Under the pieces are notes generated by a model. The model searched no databases. It was not told the DNA's origin and saw only the letters and a list, made by a program, of their open reading frames with translations. From Anaerolineaceae bacterium (lineage in GTDB: Bacteria > Chloroflexota > Anaerolineae > Aggregatilineales > Phototrophicaceae): 64,000 bases of DNA. The translations under genes and the position numbers were made by a program. Positions 1-8,920 of the stretch are shown here, one piece after another. How positions within the stretch are numbered: position 1 is the first letter of the stretch; the number at the start of each line of letters is the position of its first letter. The stretch spans positions 124,001 to 188,000 of the forward strand of contig JAPOVC010000006.1 in assembly GCA_026708325.1 (NCBI GenBank), in the 5' to 3' direction.

Positions 1-848
1 TGCTGCAGGGCCTGCAGGCTCGCCACCTGGCCCATGGTGGGAGCCGCCATCGTGAGGTACTGGTGCAGGCGGCCCATGGCGGCCAGCAGGTCCGGCGGGC
101 CGCAGGCATAACCGATGCGCCAGCCCGTCATCGCGAAGGACTTGCTCATGCCGCTGAGCAACACCGTGCGCTCGCGCATGCCGGGCAGCGACGCAAAGCA
201 ACGGTGCCGGTGACCAAAGACCAGCCGTTCGTAGATTTCGTCCGAGATGACGACCAGATCATGGGCCTGGGCCACAGCCGCCACCTGCATCAGATGTTCG
301 TCCGTCAGCACGGCCCCGGTCGGGTTATTGGGATAGTTGATGACAATGGCGCGCGTGCGCGGGGTTATACGCCTTTCCAGCGCCGCTGCAGTGACCTGGA
401 AATCCTGGGCGACCTCGGTGCTGACCGGCACGCAAACGCCGCCGGCAATGCTTACCGCCGCCGGGTTGCTGACGAAACAGGGCTCAACCACCAGCACCTC
501 GTCGCCAGGGTTGAGCAAGGCCCGCAGGGCAAGGAACAACCCCTCGCTGACGCCAACGGTGACCAGAATCTCCTCATCGGGGTCGTAGGTCAGGCCGTAC
601 AACTCATCAACGTAGTCACTGATGGCGTGGCGCAGTTCGGGCATGCCGGCGTTGGCGGTGTAACCGGTGCCGCCTTGCAGCAGGCTGTCGGCGCCAGCGC
701 GTGCGACGTGGGCCGGCGTGGGAAAGTCCGGTTCACCGATTCCGAGGGATATGACGTCCTCCATATCCGCCGCAATATCAAAGAAGCGGCGGATGCCCGA
801 AGGCGGCAGGCTGCGGACGTCTTCAGCGATCCGGTTTGGCATGGCCAT
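1..848 (-). CDS. Class I/II PLP-dependent aminotransferase (5' part, runs off the window)
   Basis: The minus-strand frame opens just after an in-frame TAA and starts at ATG 848 or the nearby ATG 842; no strong ribosome binding site separates them. The translation has the fold type I aminotransferase landmarks in order: SLGIGEPDFPTP near residue 35, a GYTANAGMPELR substrate-loop region, INYPNNPTGAVL, ISDEIYERLVF and the PLP-lysine motif SKSFAMTGWRIGY. The catalytic lysine is therefore intact. The order and spacing match aspartate/aromatic aminotransferases of the AspC/PatA type, which move an amino group between an amino acid and a 2-oxoacid in the cytoplasm. The C-terminal third lies beyond base 1. 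The substrate cannot be told from sequence. Confidence 0.93.
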   Translation of the reverse strand, partial: MAMPNRIAEDVRSLPPSGIRRFFDIAADMEDVISLGIGEPDFPTPAHVARAGADSLLQGGTGYTANAGMPELRHAISDYVDELYGLTYDPDEEILVTVGVSEGLFLALRALLNPGDEVLVVEPCFVSNPAAVSIAGGVCVPVSTEVAQDFQVTAAALERRITPRTRAIVINYPNNPTGAVLTDEHLMQVAAVAQAHDLVVISDEIYERLVFGHRHRCFASLPGMRERTVLLSGMSKSFAMTGWRIGYACGPPDLLAAMGRLHQYLTMAAPTMGQVASLQALQ

Positions 849-962
849 CCAGGTCCCGGCTTAAAGGGCGGCCATCATGGTGCACGACCCTGGTCAAGTC
901 AAGTTCATTCCGCTGCATGTCCTGTGATCACCATGAAACACTGTGTACGAAAGGCCGGGCGT

Positions 963-1499
963 TTAATCCGGCCGGGCTGACCACTGCGCCAGCGTTTCTT
1001 CCAGTTCCCGACGAATGGCCAGGCGCATGCCTGGCTCCCAGACGGCCGTGTAGCGGCGACCCGCCCCGGTCGGCGGCTGACCGTTGTCCTTGTAGCAGGT
1101 GCGGAATTCGCGCCGGATGCGATGATAGTAGCTTTCGGCGCTGAAGAAGGGCAGGGAGTAGCGCAGAACGCGCAGGCCGCAGACGACGTCGATCGCTTCC
1201 GTGTCGCTGCGCAACGCCCAGATGCCCAGCAGCTGGATCCGGTCGTAGAAGTAATAGCCCTTTCTCTTGTACCAGAGCGCGACCCCGACCCAGGCCCGGG
1301 GCAGGAAACCGCGAAACACGTCCGGGCCGAAGGCGCTGATGTCGCGATGCTGCGCCTCCTGCTGCGCAGCCAGCAGGCCCCAGGCGTTGATCTCGTCGAG
1401 TACCACACCGAGCTCATCGACGAAGCCGGGCCGGCGCCGGTCCCTGCGGGTGTGCCTGCGGGCGTGCGTGTCAAGATGCGGGAATCTGGCGCTGCTCAC
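963..1499 (-). CDS. Hypothetical protein, 178 aa
   Basis: This frame starts at GTG 1499, preceded on the coding strand by an AGGGGA Shine-Dalgarno-like stretch about 8 bases upstream, and ends at TAA 963. An overlapping frame gives a low-complexity translation, while this one gives a balanced protein with an aromatic-rich centre (VALWYKRKGYYFYDRIQLLG) and a basic N terminus. No signal peptide or clear transmembrane segment is present. I do not recognise the family. The neighbours are an aminotransferase and a PP-loop ATPase on the same strand with gaps of 70-115 bases, which gives no functional link. Confidence 0.6.
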   Translation of the reverse strand: MSSARFPHLDTHARRHTRRDRRRPGFVDELGVVLDEINAWGLLAAQQEAQHRDISAFGPDVFRGFLPRAWVGVALWYKRKGYYFYDRIQLLGIWALRSDTEAIDVVCGLRVLRYSLPFFSAESYYHRIRREFRTCYKDNGQPPTGAGRRYTAVWEPGMRLAIRRELEETLAQWSARPD

Positions 1500-1571
1500 G
1501 TCCTGTTCCCCTGGCTGGAGCCCCCGCAGACTAGTATAGCGTTGCTGCAGGGTTTCCGGCTGTGACGGTTT

Positions 1572-2300
1572 CTACTCCAGCACGACGTCGGCATAGAAGT
1601 ATGTCGGGTTGTTCCGGTCTCCCGCCTCGTCGGGACTGGCCTGGATTTCGCGCTCCACGACAGCGCCGGCGCGGGCCTCGACCGGATGCGAAAACATGGG
1701 CCCGTCAATGACGCAGGTGTGGTATTCGCCGTTTTCGCCCAGTGGGTCCGCCGCAGGCGGCAGGTCGCCCAGCAGGTCCCTGTCGAAATGGCGCCCGGCG
1801 AAGGAAGCCGGAATCAGTCGGGGGTTGACGACCGTGACGATAGCGCGCAGGCCGGAATCGAACATTTGCAGCGCCAGGGCAGCGGTGTCCGCGCCGAAGA
1901 GGGGAAACAGGGGTTCAAAGCCGGTGCCGCGCAGTCGCGACTCGCGGTAGGCGCGAATGTCTTCCAGGAAGAGATCGCCGAAGGCCAGGTGGCGCGCGCC
2001 GCGGGCCTCGTCAAGCCTGCGGATACGTTCCAGGAAGGCCGCCATCGCGGTTTCATACTGCTCGTTTGAACAGGGGTAGGGGATCGGAATCTCGTAGAGC
2101 GGCAGGCCCAGACGTTTGGCCTGAAGTCGCAGCACCCGGCGGGGAGTGGCCTGAATGGACACGCGGTCGAAGCGGCTGGTGACGGTGGTAAAGATCCCCC
2201 GCAGGTCGTAGCGTTTGGGCTGCTGGCGCAAAGTGTGCAGCGCCCAGGCGGAGTCCTTGCCGGAAGACCATGAGACCAGGACCGGCACAGGGGCGGGCAT
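1572..2300 (-). CDS. PP-loop ATPase, DUF71/diphthine-ammonia ligase-like, 242 aa
   Basis: The start at ATG 2300 is fixed by a perfect AGGAGG six bases upstream; an upstream in-frame start would leave this site unused. The PP-loop SSGKDS (residues 12-17) follows the first beta strand, as in adenine-nucleotide alpha-hydrolase enzymes that adenylate a substrate. The family signatures FGDLFLEDIRAYRE in the middle and LGENGEYHT near residue 205 match the DUF71 group (archaeal MJ0570 and eukaryotic Dph6 relatives). In eukaryotes Dph6 amidates diphthine on EF2; bacteria lack diphthamide, so the bacterial substrate is unknown. The protein is probably a cytoplasmic ATP-dependent amidase or ligase. It is transcribed divergently from the NUDIX gene. 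Confidence 0.85.
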   Translation of the reverse strand: MPAPVPVLVSWSSGKDSAWALHTLRQQPKRYDLRGIFTTVTSRFDRVSIQATPRRVLRLQAKRLGLPLYEIPIPYPCSNEQYETAMAAFLERIRRLDEARGARHLAFGDLFLEDIRAYRESRLRGTGFEPLFPLFGADTAALALQMFDSGLRAIVTVVNPRLIPASFAGRHFDRDLLGDLPPAADPLGENGEYHTCVIDGPMFSHPVEARAGAVVEREIQASPDEAGDRNNPTYFYADVVLE

Positions 2301-2335
2301 GAAGCGCCTCCTCTTCAATGAAGGCCCGGTCGGGC

Positions 2336-2373
2336 AGTATACACCACGGCCCATCCGCGGCGGCTGCTATAGT
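2336..2373. promoter_or_regulatory. Back-to-back -10 boxes between divergent genes
   Basis: The 103-base gap between the PP-loop gene and the NUDIX gene holds TATACT on the minus strand (2341-2336), 36 bases before the PP-loop ATG, and TATAGT on the plus strand (2368-2373), 31 bases before the NUDIX ATG. Neither has a convincing -35 box, so this is a weak promoter prediction. Confidence 0.3.
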
Positions 2374-2403
2374 TTCAACCGGAAATGATTGAGGGAGAAA
2401 TAC

Positions 2404-3048
2404 ATGGAGCCGCGCTGGCTCGATTTCGCACGGCGCATTCAGGCGATCGCCCAGACCGGCCTGCACTACGATCCACCGGCCTTCGACCGCGAGCGCTACG
2501 AAAAGTTGCGCGATATCGCCGCCGAAATGTTCGCAGCCGGCAGCGGGGCCGACCTGGAGCACGTGCAGGACTTGCTGGAGCAGCAAGGGGGCCACGCCAC
2601 ACCCAAGGTTGACGTCCGCGGCGTGGTCTTCCGCGATGAACGGGTCCTGCTGGTGCGGGAATTTCTGGACGGGGGACGCTGGACGCTACCCGGCGGCTGG
2701 GCGGAGATCAACGAATCGCCGGGCGACGCCACCGCTCGCGAGGTGCTGGAGGAGAGCGGCTGGCGCGTGCGCACGACGCGTCTGCTGGCGCTCTACGATC
2801 GCCGTCGGCACGCGCATCCTGCGAACGTATTTCACATCTACAAGGTGTTCTTCCAGTGTGAAACGCTGGATGCGGCGCCGGTGACCGGCCGCGGCAGCGG
2901 CGCTTCCTGGGAGGAGACCGGCGACGCGACCTTCTTTGCGGAAGACGAGTTGCCGAAAGACCTGTCCACCAGACGGGTGACGCGGGAACAACTGCTGCGC
3001 TTCTTCGAGATGCTGCGCAACCCGCAACTTCCGGCGGACTTTGATTGA
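2404..3048 (+). CDS. NUDIX hydrolase with N-terminal helical domain, 214 aa
   Basis: ATG 2404 follows a GAGGGAG ribosome binding site by 7 bases, better than the in-frame TTG 2389. Residues 1-62 form a helical segment typical of the Nudix_hydro_N group. The catalytic NUDIX box is complete: it starts at G98, has E104, REVLEE at 112-117 and G119-W120, so the metal-binding glutamates are all present. NUDIX enzymes hydrolyse a nucleoside diphosphate linked to another group, giving NMP plus a phosphorylated product. Members with this N-terminal domain have been linked to ADP-ribose or CDP-choline hydrolysis, but the substrate here cannot be read from the sequence. It ends 4 bases before the convergent end of the glycosyltransferase array. 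Confidence 0.93.
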   Translation: MEPRWLDFARRIQAIAQTGLHYDPPAFDRERYEKLRDIAAEMFAAGSGADLEHVQDLLEQQGGHATPKVDVRGVVFRDERVLLVREFLDGGRWTLPGGWAEINESPGDATAREVLEESGWRVRTTRLLALYDRRRHAHPANVFHIYKVFFQCETLDAAPVTGRGSGASWEETGDATFFAEDELPKDLSTRRVTREQLLRFFEMLRNPQLPADFD

Positions 3049-3052
3049 GGGC

Positions 3053-4942
3053 TCATCCAGCGCGGAAGCGTTGCAGGACGTGCATGTCGCTGACGACGCC
3101 GGTATCCTGGTCGCGGGCGTCAAGGCGCTCGCCGGTCCGCCAGTCGTAGAGTGCGACCCGTAGTTCGTAGTCGCCAGGCGGCAGGGCGCGGATGTCGATG
3201 TCGCTTCTGACAGGCACAAAGGTGCCTGGCCCTACGCCGACGTCGCCCTGGGCGACGGCTTCGCCTGTGGCAGGATCGATGACGTGCAGGGCCAGGGAGT
3301 AACGTTCCAGCAGGGACCGGTCGCTGCTGTAGAGGTGCACTTCCACCTGGAGCGAATCGTCGATCTTCTCCGCAATTGCTGCCCCCCAATGGATGTCTGG
3401 TCCGAAATCCAGGCGAAGCGGGTCGTCGGGGCATTGGGATGCGGTCCCTGTGTAGCGTTCCAGCCTGAAACCCCACTGGTCCAGAACCCGTTCGCAAAAG
3501 CGCAACCCGGACTCAAAGGTTTCCAGCGACGATATGGCAACTTTATCGTCATGCCGCATCAGCCAGACGAAGGGATGCGATGATCTGGCTGACAATAAGG
3601 TTGACAAGACATCTTCCCGACCGGACAGGTACAGGGAAAAGGGGAATCGCATCTTGCCTTCCTGCGCCATCCACGCGTGCTGCCGGATTCCTTTAAAGGT
3701 GTTGTCTATACGCACGACCAGACCCTCTTGTTCGCTCACCTGGTCGGCCGCCGCTGCAGTCACGCGGTGAAGTCTGGACTGAAAGAAAAAGCCCATTTCA
3801 TAACGGAACGAAGTGGCCGTGAACAGCCACACAGCGAGAATCAGCCAAAGCAGCAGAAATCGCCTGATCAAAGGGGAATTGCGTTTGAAGAGTCGCGAAA
3901 GAAATGACCCGGCCAGCAGGGCGCACAGGGGCCAGAGAGGCATCAGATAGCGAATCCGGTTGTCCGCAATGATTCTGAGCAGTTCATTTGCCAATCCAAC
4001 AAGAACCAGAAACACGACAAGGACGGTGCCAAGGAAGGAAAACGGGTCAAGTCTGCCCTTGCTGCGTATGTGCCGCAGCAAGCATGCCAACAGGAACAGA
4101 AACAGCCCGGTGGCAAACGCCTCTTGCGCGGGTGTGGAAACAGCAAGGACTCCGTTGCTGAGTCCCCCCAACAACCCGGAAAGCAGGGCGGGTGCCGAAA
4201 GGACACGCGACCCCAGGTCTTCATTTGCGGTAAAGTCGAGCGCTTTCGGAAGGAGTGGAAGCTGAATCACTCCTGCCAGGGCCGCCAGTGCGAAAACGAA
4301 GGTGGTGTTCCACCAGGACCTGCCCCTTGGGACGGAAAAGAGATGCGCGACCCCAAGCGGGATGAGGATCAGGGCAGCAAGGTAGTGTGAAAACATCAGG
4401 CCGGTACTGCCCAAAAGCAGCCCGCCATGCCCCGGGAAACCCGGAGGTCGGGATGAATGGGCAATCTTCCAGTAGCTCCAGACAGCGAGTGTGGCAAAAA
4501 GGGAAACGCCGGCGTAAGGACCTGCCCGCAGCATGTAGGCGAGAAAAAAAACAGAAGTGCCGAGCAGCGAAGCAGCAAGGAATCCGGCGAACGGTGAGAA
4601 AAAATCGCTTCCGCTACGGAAGACAAGGGCAATGGTGAGCAATCCCGCGAAGGTTGCCAGAATCCTGACGGCAAATTCACTCCAGCCCGCAATCCTTGCC
4701 CAAACTGAAATCAGCCCGGCCCAGCCAGGGGCTACCCTCGGCGCCGTATTGTTCCAGACCTCGGTCAGGGAACGTGGTTCGTCCTGACTAATTCCTGCTG
4801 ATGCCAGAGTATGGTTTTCGTCGCCGTTGAATGCATCCGTGTTCAGGCGGGGAACAACCAGAGCGGATGCCAGCAGCATGGGCAACAGGGCCAGGAGCCA
4901 GGTCAGCGTTGTACCAGGAATGCGAATGTTTCGTTCGTTCAA
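3053..4942 (-). CDS. ArnT/PMT-like membrane glycosyltransferase, copy 1 (629 aa, with C-terminal domain)
   Basis: Residues 15-385 form about ten hydrophobic segments, and the first large loop carries FNGDE (Asp41-Glu42), the acidic motif that in the GT39/GT83 (PMT, ArnT) family is essential for catalysis with a polyprenyl-phosphate-sugar donor. The loop motif RIRYLMPLWP near residue 330 recurs in the paralogs. After residue about 490 comes a soluble domain shared with the paralogs: YSLALHVIDPATGE, then LPPGDYELRVALYDW, then SDMHVLQRF at the end. The start is uncertain: the TTG at 4942 has no good ribosome binding site. By family logic it transfers a sugar from a lipid carrier to a lipid or protein on the outer face of the membrane; the acceptor is unknown. 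It is the last gene of the array. Confidence 0.85.
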   Translation of the reverse strand: MNERNIRIPGTTLTWLLALLPMLLASALVVPRLNTDAFNGDENHTLASAGISQDEPRSLTEVWNNTAPRVAPGWAGLISVWARIAGWSEFAVRILATFAGLLTIALVFRSGSDFFSPFAGFLAASLLGTSVFFLAYMLRAGPYAGVSLFATLAVWSYWKIAHSSRPPGFPGHGGLLLGSTGLMFSHYLAALILIPLGVAHLFSVPRGRSWWNTTFVFALAALAGVIQLPLLPKALDFTANEDLGSRVLSAPALLSGLLGGLSNGVLAVSTPAQEAFATGLFLFLLACLLRHIRSKGRLDPFSFLGTVLVVFLVLVGLANELLRIIADNRIRYLMPLWPLCALLAGSFLSRLFKRNSPLIRRFLLLWLILAVWLFTATSFRYEMGFFFQSRLHRVTAAAADQVSEQEGLVVRIDNTFKGIRQHAWMAQEGKMRFPFSLYLSGREDVLSTLLSARSSHPFVWLMRHDDKVAISSLETFESGLRFCERVLDQWGFRLERYTGTASQCPDDPLRLDFGPDIHWGAAIAEKIDDSLQVEVHLYSSDRSLLERYSLALHVIDPATGEAVAQGDVGVGPGTFVPVRSDIDIRALPPGDYELRVALYDWRTGERLDARDQDTGVVSDMHVLQRFRAG

Positions 4943-5006
4943 AGTTGGAATAATGTCCGGCTAACGGATGAACCGGAACACAGATTAACTCATTCAGGAA
5001 AAAGAG

Positions 5007-5379
5007 TCAGTTTATGGGAAAACGTTGCAGGACGTGCATGTCGCTGACGACGCCAGTGGCCGGATCGCGGGTGTCGAGGCCTTCGCCGGTCCGCCAGTCG
5101 TAAAGCGCGATATGAGATTCGCGGGCACCTTGCTTCCCCCTGCCTGTGTCAATCTCCTTCTCTGCACCAACGAGAATGCAAGGATCATTTTCGGCCTTCC
5201 CCTGGGGCAAACTTGCCAGTCCACGGGGCAAATTCGCGGCCGGTCGGTGACAAGTCTGAAGGGCCCGTCAAATGCCGGGATTGCCGAAGCCGAACTTCAG
5301 GCCCGGAAGCGGCCGGTTGCAGGCAGATCGGGCGGCGACGGAATCATGTTTCCTCTCCCGATTTGGTTGCCGCCTGGTC
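5007..5379 (-). pseudogene. Decayed C-terminal domain of glycosyltransferase copy 2
   Basis: The 437 bases between copies 1 and 2 contain no intact gene. On the minus strand, 5118-5007 encode ALYDWRTGEGLDTRDPATG followed by VVSDMHVLQRF, nearly identical to the last 33 residues of copy 1, ending in a stop at the expected place. The distance from the stop of copy 2 (5380) to this stop is 373 bases, equal to the length of the missing domain in copy 1 (375 bases). The intervening bases are in other frames with stops; a stretch reading LKFGFGNPGI may be the relic of LRLDFGPDIHW. The tail has therefore been destroyed in place rather than cleanly deleted. Bases 4943-5006 hold nothing I recognise. 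Confidence 0.75.
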
Positions 5380-6897
5380 TCAGGCGCATTCCGACGCCGA
5401 TGGCGCCAGGCGCTCCAGCGTGTATCCCCAACTGTCGAACACAATTTCGCAAGAAACGCTTCCAAGACTCGCAGGCACATCCCTCAGGTTAGATCGGTCT
5501 TCAGTCAGATAGAGTAGCCAGATCCGCGGGTATTTGAGCAGATCCTCCTCCTGCGACTCGAACAGGGTTCCCGTCTTCGTTTCATGAATGGCCCATGGAA
5601 GACCCATCAACTGGAAATGATAGTAACTGTAGGGGCGCTCGTCCTGCCTGGCGACGCCCCTGTCAACGACCATGAAGTCCTCAGTGGACACGATTTCAGA
5701 AACTGCCCGCCGCACATGATGCAGGTCGAGACGGAAGAAATACCCCGTTTCGTAGCGGAAATCTGTGGCCAGCGCGTAATACGATCCCTGAAGGAGCCAA
5801 AAGACAAGCAACGTCGCTGACAGAATCCGTTGATGGCGAAACAATTGCCACAACCCCGCTCCGGCGATCAGCGCGGCAACAGGCCAGAGCGGCATCAAAT
5901 ACCGGATGCGGGTCTCTCTAAAAAAGACCATCACTTCATTGAAGGTGAGGATCGATACCAGAAATGTGACGCCGACAAGAATCAAATGTCCTGCCGGACA
6001 TGTGACCCAGGACCGGAAATTCAGCTTGATTGCGAGGGCGAACAGCAAGGACAGGATCAAGACGACAAACGCGACGGAAACCTCTACATTCAAGATTCCA
6101 TTGCTGAACAGGTACAGCAGGTGTGAAAGAACGTTTCGTGTTGAGCGGGCCCAGTTGCCGATGTTTTCGCTTGCCGTAAAGTTCATTGCCTCAGGCAACA
6201 GGGGGAGTTGCATGGCGCCAACCGCGGCAGCGAGGAGGAGCAACAGGCAGGTGCGCCACCAGTGGCCTCCTCTGCGGGCGAAAAGCAGGTGGTAAAAAGC
6301 CACAATTGGGAGGAGAAGGGCAGCGAAGAAGTGTGTAAAGGCCAGGCCGACACCTCCCAGCAACAGGCTGGCCTGAACCCCCTTGCCTGGCACGCCAGGG
6401 TGCTTTGCAACCTTCCAGTATCCCCATATTGTCAAGGCGGTGAAGAAAGCCACACTTGAGTAGGGGACAGCGTGCAACATATAGGCGTGGTGGAACACGG
6501 AAGCAGCGAGCAGGATGGCGGCCGCAACCCCGACCATTGGGGCAAACAGGTCCCTGCCCGCGCGATACACCATGGCAATGGTCAGGAGGCCGGCAAGGCA
6601 GGCGAGACTTCGAACAGCGGGTTCGCTCCAGCCCACCAGCCCCCCCCACAGGGACAAGAGAATCGGCCAGCCCGCCGCAACCCGTGGTGGCAGGTTGTCC
6701 CAGACATCTTGCGGCGAAGGATCTCCGTCCTGCAAGGCGCCGGCCGTAACCACAAATATCGTCTCATCGCCGTTGAAGGCGTCGTGATTCAGCAGGGGAA
6801 TGGCGAGTCCAGCGGCCAGCAAGAGGGGCAGCAAGGCCAGCCACCAGAGTGGCAAAGAAGCAGAACCGGAACTCACAGTGACTGACACCAACCACAA
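5380..6897 (-). CDS. ArnT/PMT-like membrane glycosyltransferase, copy 2 (505 aa, C-terminal domain lost)
   Basis: The protein aligns with copy 1 over its whole length: FNGDE at Asp44-Glu45, about ten membrane segments, TRIRYLMPLWP, and an extracytoplasmic region ending GYTLERLAPSASECA. The stop codon falls two residues after the cysteine that in copy 1 precedes the C-terminal domain. The membrane and catalytic part is complete, so the enzyme may still work, but the shared tail is absent and its relic lies just downstream. The start codon is uncertain: TTG 6897 lacks a clear ribosome binding site and several GTG/TTG codons follow. The 415-base gap upstream holds the relic of copy 3's tail. Confidence 0.8.
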   Translation of the reverse strand: MWLVSVTVSSGSASLPLWWLALLPLLLAAGLAIPLLNHDAFNGDETIFVVTAGALQDGDPSPQDVWDNLPPRVAAGWPILLSLWGGLVGWSEPAVRSLACLAGLLTIAMVYRAGRDLFAPMVGVAAAILLAASVFHHAYMLHAVPYSSVAFFTALTIWGYWKVAKHPGVPGKGVQASLLLGGVGLAFTHFFAALLLPIVAFYHLLFARRGGHWWRTCLLLLLAAAVGAMQLPLLPEAMNFTASENIGNWARSTRNVLSHLLYLFSNGILNVEVSVAFVVLILSLLFALAIKLNFRSWVTCPAGHLILVGVTFLVSILTFNEVMVFFRETRIRYLMPLWPVAALIAGAGLWQLFRHQRILSATLLVFWLLQGSYYALATDFRYETGYFFRLDLHHVRRAVSEIVSTEDFMVVDRGVARQDERPYSYYHFQLMGLPWAIHETKTGTLFESQEEDLLKYPRIWLLYLTEDRSNLRDVPASLGSVSCEIVFDSWGYTLERLAPSASECA

Positions 6898-6964
6898 TGC
6901 ATAAAGATAGAATGACGTATATACATATTTATCATTGGCATCCCTGCAATATGGAGCATTGTGC

Positions 6965-7312
6965 CTGGAGTATTGTTACGAATGCCCAGGACCTGCAGGT
7001 CGCAGACAGTGCCGGCCCAGGGGTTGCCGGCGGTCAGGCGCTCGCCGCCGCGGCAATGTTCAAAGGCGACCTGCAATTCATGGTCGCGGAGTTGGGGAGG
7101 CAACTGGACGGCATCACATGCCTTCCACATCAGGGCGCCGTTTTCGACCCCGTCGCTTCCCAGGGCCATGCGTTTCCCCGGTCGGCGAGCAAAAGGTCTG
7201 CAGGGCGAGCGGGAAACGACAGTGCCATTCAACATTTCGCCAGAAAGGCATTTTTTTCGGCGGCCAGGGTGGTTTGGCCCAATAGCAGAGTTTGGCAATG
7301 ACACAGGTGTAT
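6965..7312 (-). pseudogene. Frameshifted relic of the C-terminal domain of glycosyltransferase copy 3
   Basis: Downstream of the copy 3 stop the domain can still be followed on the minus strand, but in more than one frame. One frame reads RFPLALQTFCSPTGE (compare RYSLALHVIDPATGE in copy 1). Another reads QLPPQLRDHELQVAF, then GGERLTAGNPW, then VCDLQVL at 7112-6987 (compare LPPGDYELRVALYDW, TGERLDARD, SDMHVLQ). At least two frameshifts and many substitutions separate it from a working domain. Bases 6898-6964 contain no feature I recognise. Confidence 0.7.
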
Positions 7313-8920
7313 TCAGGCATCTGAGCATACGGCAGCCGTTTTGGTGAAGCGATACAAGGTGAATCCCGCAAGGTCGTACACTCGCTGACAGAGCATGTAG
7401 TCCGGCGCCATGAACGGTGCGGAGACGACGTCGGGGTCGTCCTTCTGATGAACGACCCAGAGGTTGGAGAAGGTTGAATCGCCTGGCGCCGTCCATTCCA
7501 GAGGGTCGTCACGGTCCGGGAAGACGGTTTCCCAGGGTTGGTCTGACAGCGGGATGTATTGCGGGTGGAGATAAAGGACTCCGCCCCGCTTCATCAGGGA
7601 ACTGTCGAGGACGACCAGATCGCCGGCGACTGCGCGTTCCTGCAACCAGCGCTGGACGAGATGGAAGGTGGAATGATAGCGATCGACATAGAGCGATGGG
7701 CCGGAGTTCAGCAGGGTCGGGCCAAGAACCAGCCAGAACGCCAGGAATCCGCCGACAGCGAGGCGGGATTCCACCCGGATTGAACGCAGGGCCTCCCCGG
7801 TCAGCAGGGCGAGCAAAGGAAACAGCGACAGCATGTAACGAATGCGGCCACCCGTGATCACGTCGACGACTTCGTTGGCGGCGACCATGAGCAGAAAGGT
7901 TGAGCCAGCCAGGAATGTTAGCAGCCAGGCGGCATCGACGCGCCGGCCCGCGCGATGTCGGCGCCAGGCAGTTCCAGGCAGGGCGGGGATCAAAAGCAGC
8001 AGCAAAACAGCGCCTGCCGGGTCGGGCAACCTGAGCGTGAGGTTGCTCATGTAATAGAGGAAATGGTGCGGGATTTCGGCGGCATCCAGCGCTGCCTTGC
8101 CCGTTGCCTGATTGCTGGTGAAGAGGGACGGGCCATTCAGGAATCCGCGAACCTGCGCCAGGGCCAGGACGGCCGCCGCCGTCAATGCCGCAATCACCTG
8201 CCACCAGCGTTTGCCGCGCGGTGCAAGGAGCAGGTGAAACAGGACCAGCGGAGGAAGAATCAAGGCTGTGAAGAAATGGGAATACAGCAGGCCAACGCAA
8301 CCCGCAAGGAAGAACCCCAGGGTGGCGGGGCCGGACTGGCGCCTGGCGATCACCAGTCGCCAGTAACTCCAGAGGACCAGAGTGGTCAGGAGCGCGACCA
8401 GGGTGAATGCGCGGGCGATCAGCATGTAGCTGAGGAAAAACAGGGATGCACTTGCCAGGATGGATGCGAACAGCCCGGCCCGTGGTGCGAACAGGTCATG
8501 GCCCGCACGATAAAGCCACGCGATCGTCAGCAGACCGGCAAGGAAGGACAGTGAGCGAATGGCGGGCTCGCTCCAGCCAACGAGATCACCCCAGGTGAAC
8601 AGCAGTAAGGTCCAGCCCCTGGCCTGTGACGCGTGGTTTTCCTCCATGTATCTCCAGGCTTCCCCCGGTGTGCCTGGCGATGAGGCGTAAATTCCCGCCG
8701 GGAACAGGGCATCCGGCTCATCGCGATTGAAGGCCAATGCATCCAGATGCATGGAGGCAAACAGGGAAGCCAGCAGCAGCGGAAAGAGGGCCCGCCACCA
8801 GAAGGGTATGCTGGCAGGTGAAGTGCCCGGGTACAAGGTCAGGTGTCTTTCTCGTCTGCAAGCAGAGCCATTGTAACCTGTGTGGCGGATAGCGATGACT
8901 TGAGCACTGTCAATCGACAT
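7313..8920 (-). CDS. ArnT/PMT-like membrane glycosyltransferase, copy 3 (535 aa, C-terminal domain lost)
   Basis: ATG 8920 has a GGAG ribosome binding site 7 bases upstream and overlaps the end of copy 4 by 11 bases, suggesting coupled translation. The N terminus is about 25 residues longer than in the paralogs. FNRDE (Asp67-Glu68) is the catalytic acidic motif, and GGRIRYMLSLFP matches the conserved loop. The open frame ends with TLYRFTKTAAVCSDA, again within a few residues of the boundary cysteine, and the missing tail survives as a frameshifted relic downstream. It is closest in wording to copy 5 (LAFNRDE/NAFNRDE, shared RGWTLLLFTWG/QGWSKLLFVWG). Confidence 0.82.
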   Translation of the reverse strand: MSIDSAQVIAIRHTGYNGSACRRERHLTLYPGTSPASIPFWWRALFPLLLASLFASMHLDALAFNRDEPDALFPAGIYASSPGTPGEAWRYMEENHASQARGWTLLLFTWGDLVGWSEPAIRSLSFLAGLLTIAWLYRAGHDLFAPRAGLFASILASASLFFLSYMLIARAFTLVALLTTLVLWSYWRLVIARRQSGPATLGFFLAGCVGLLYSHFFTALILPPLVLFHLLLAPRGKRWWQVIAALTAAAVLALAQVRGFLNGPSLFTSNQATGKAALDAAEIPHHFLYYMSNLTLRLPDPAGAVLLLLLIPALPGTAWRRHRAGRRVDAAWLLTFLAGSTFLLMVAANEVVDVITGGRIRYMLSLFPLLALLTGEALRSIRVESRLAVGGFLAFWLVLGPTLLNSGPSLYVDRYHSTFHLVQRWLQERAVAGDLVVLDSSLMKRGGVLYLHPQYIPLSDQPWETVFPDRDDPLEWTAPGDSTFSNLWVVHQKDDPDVVSAPFMAPDYMLCQRVYDLAGFTLYRFTKTAAVCSDA

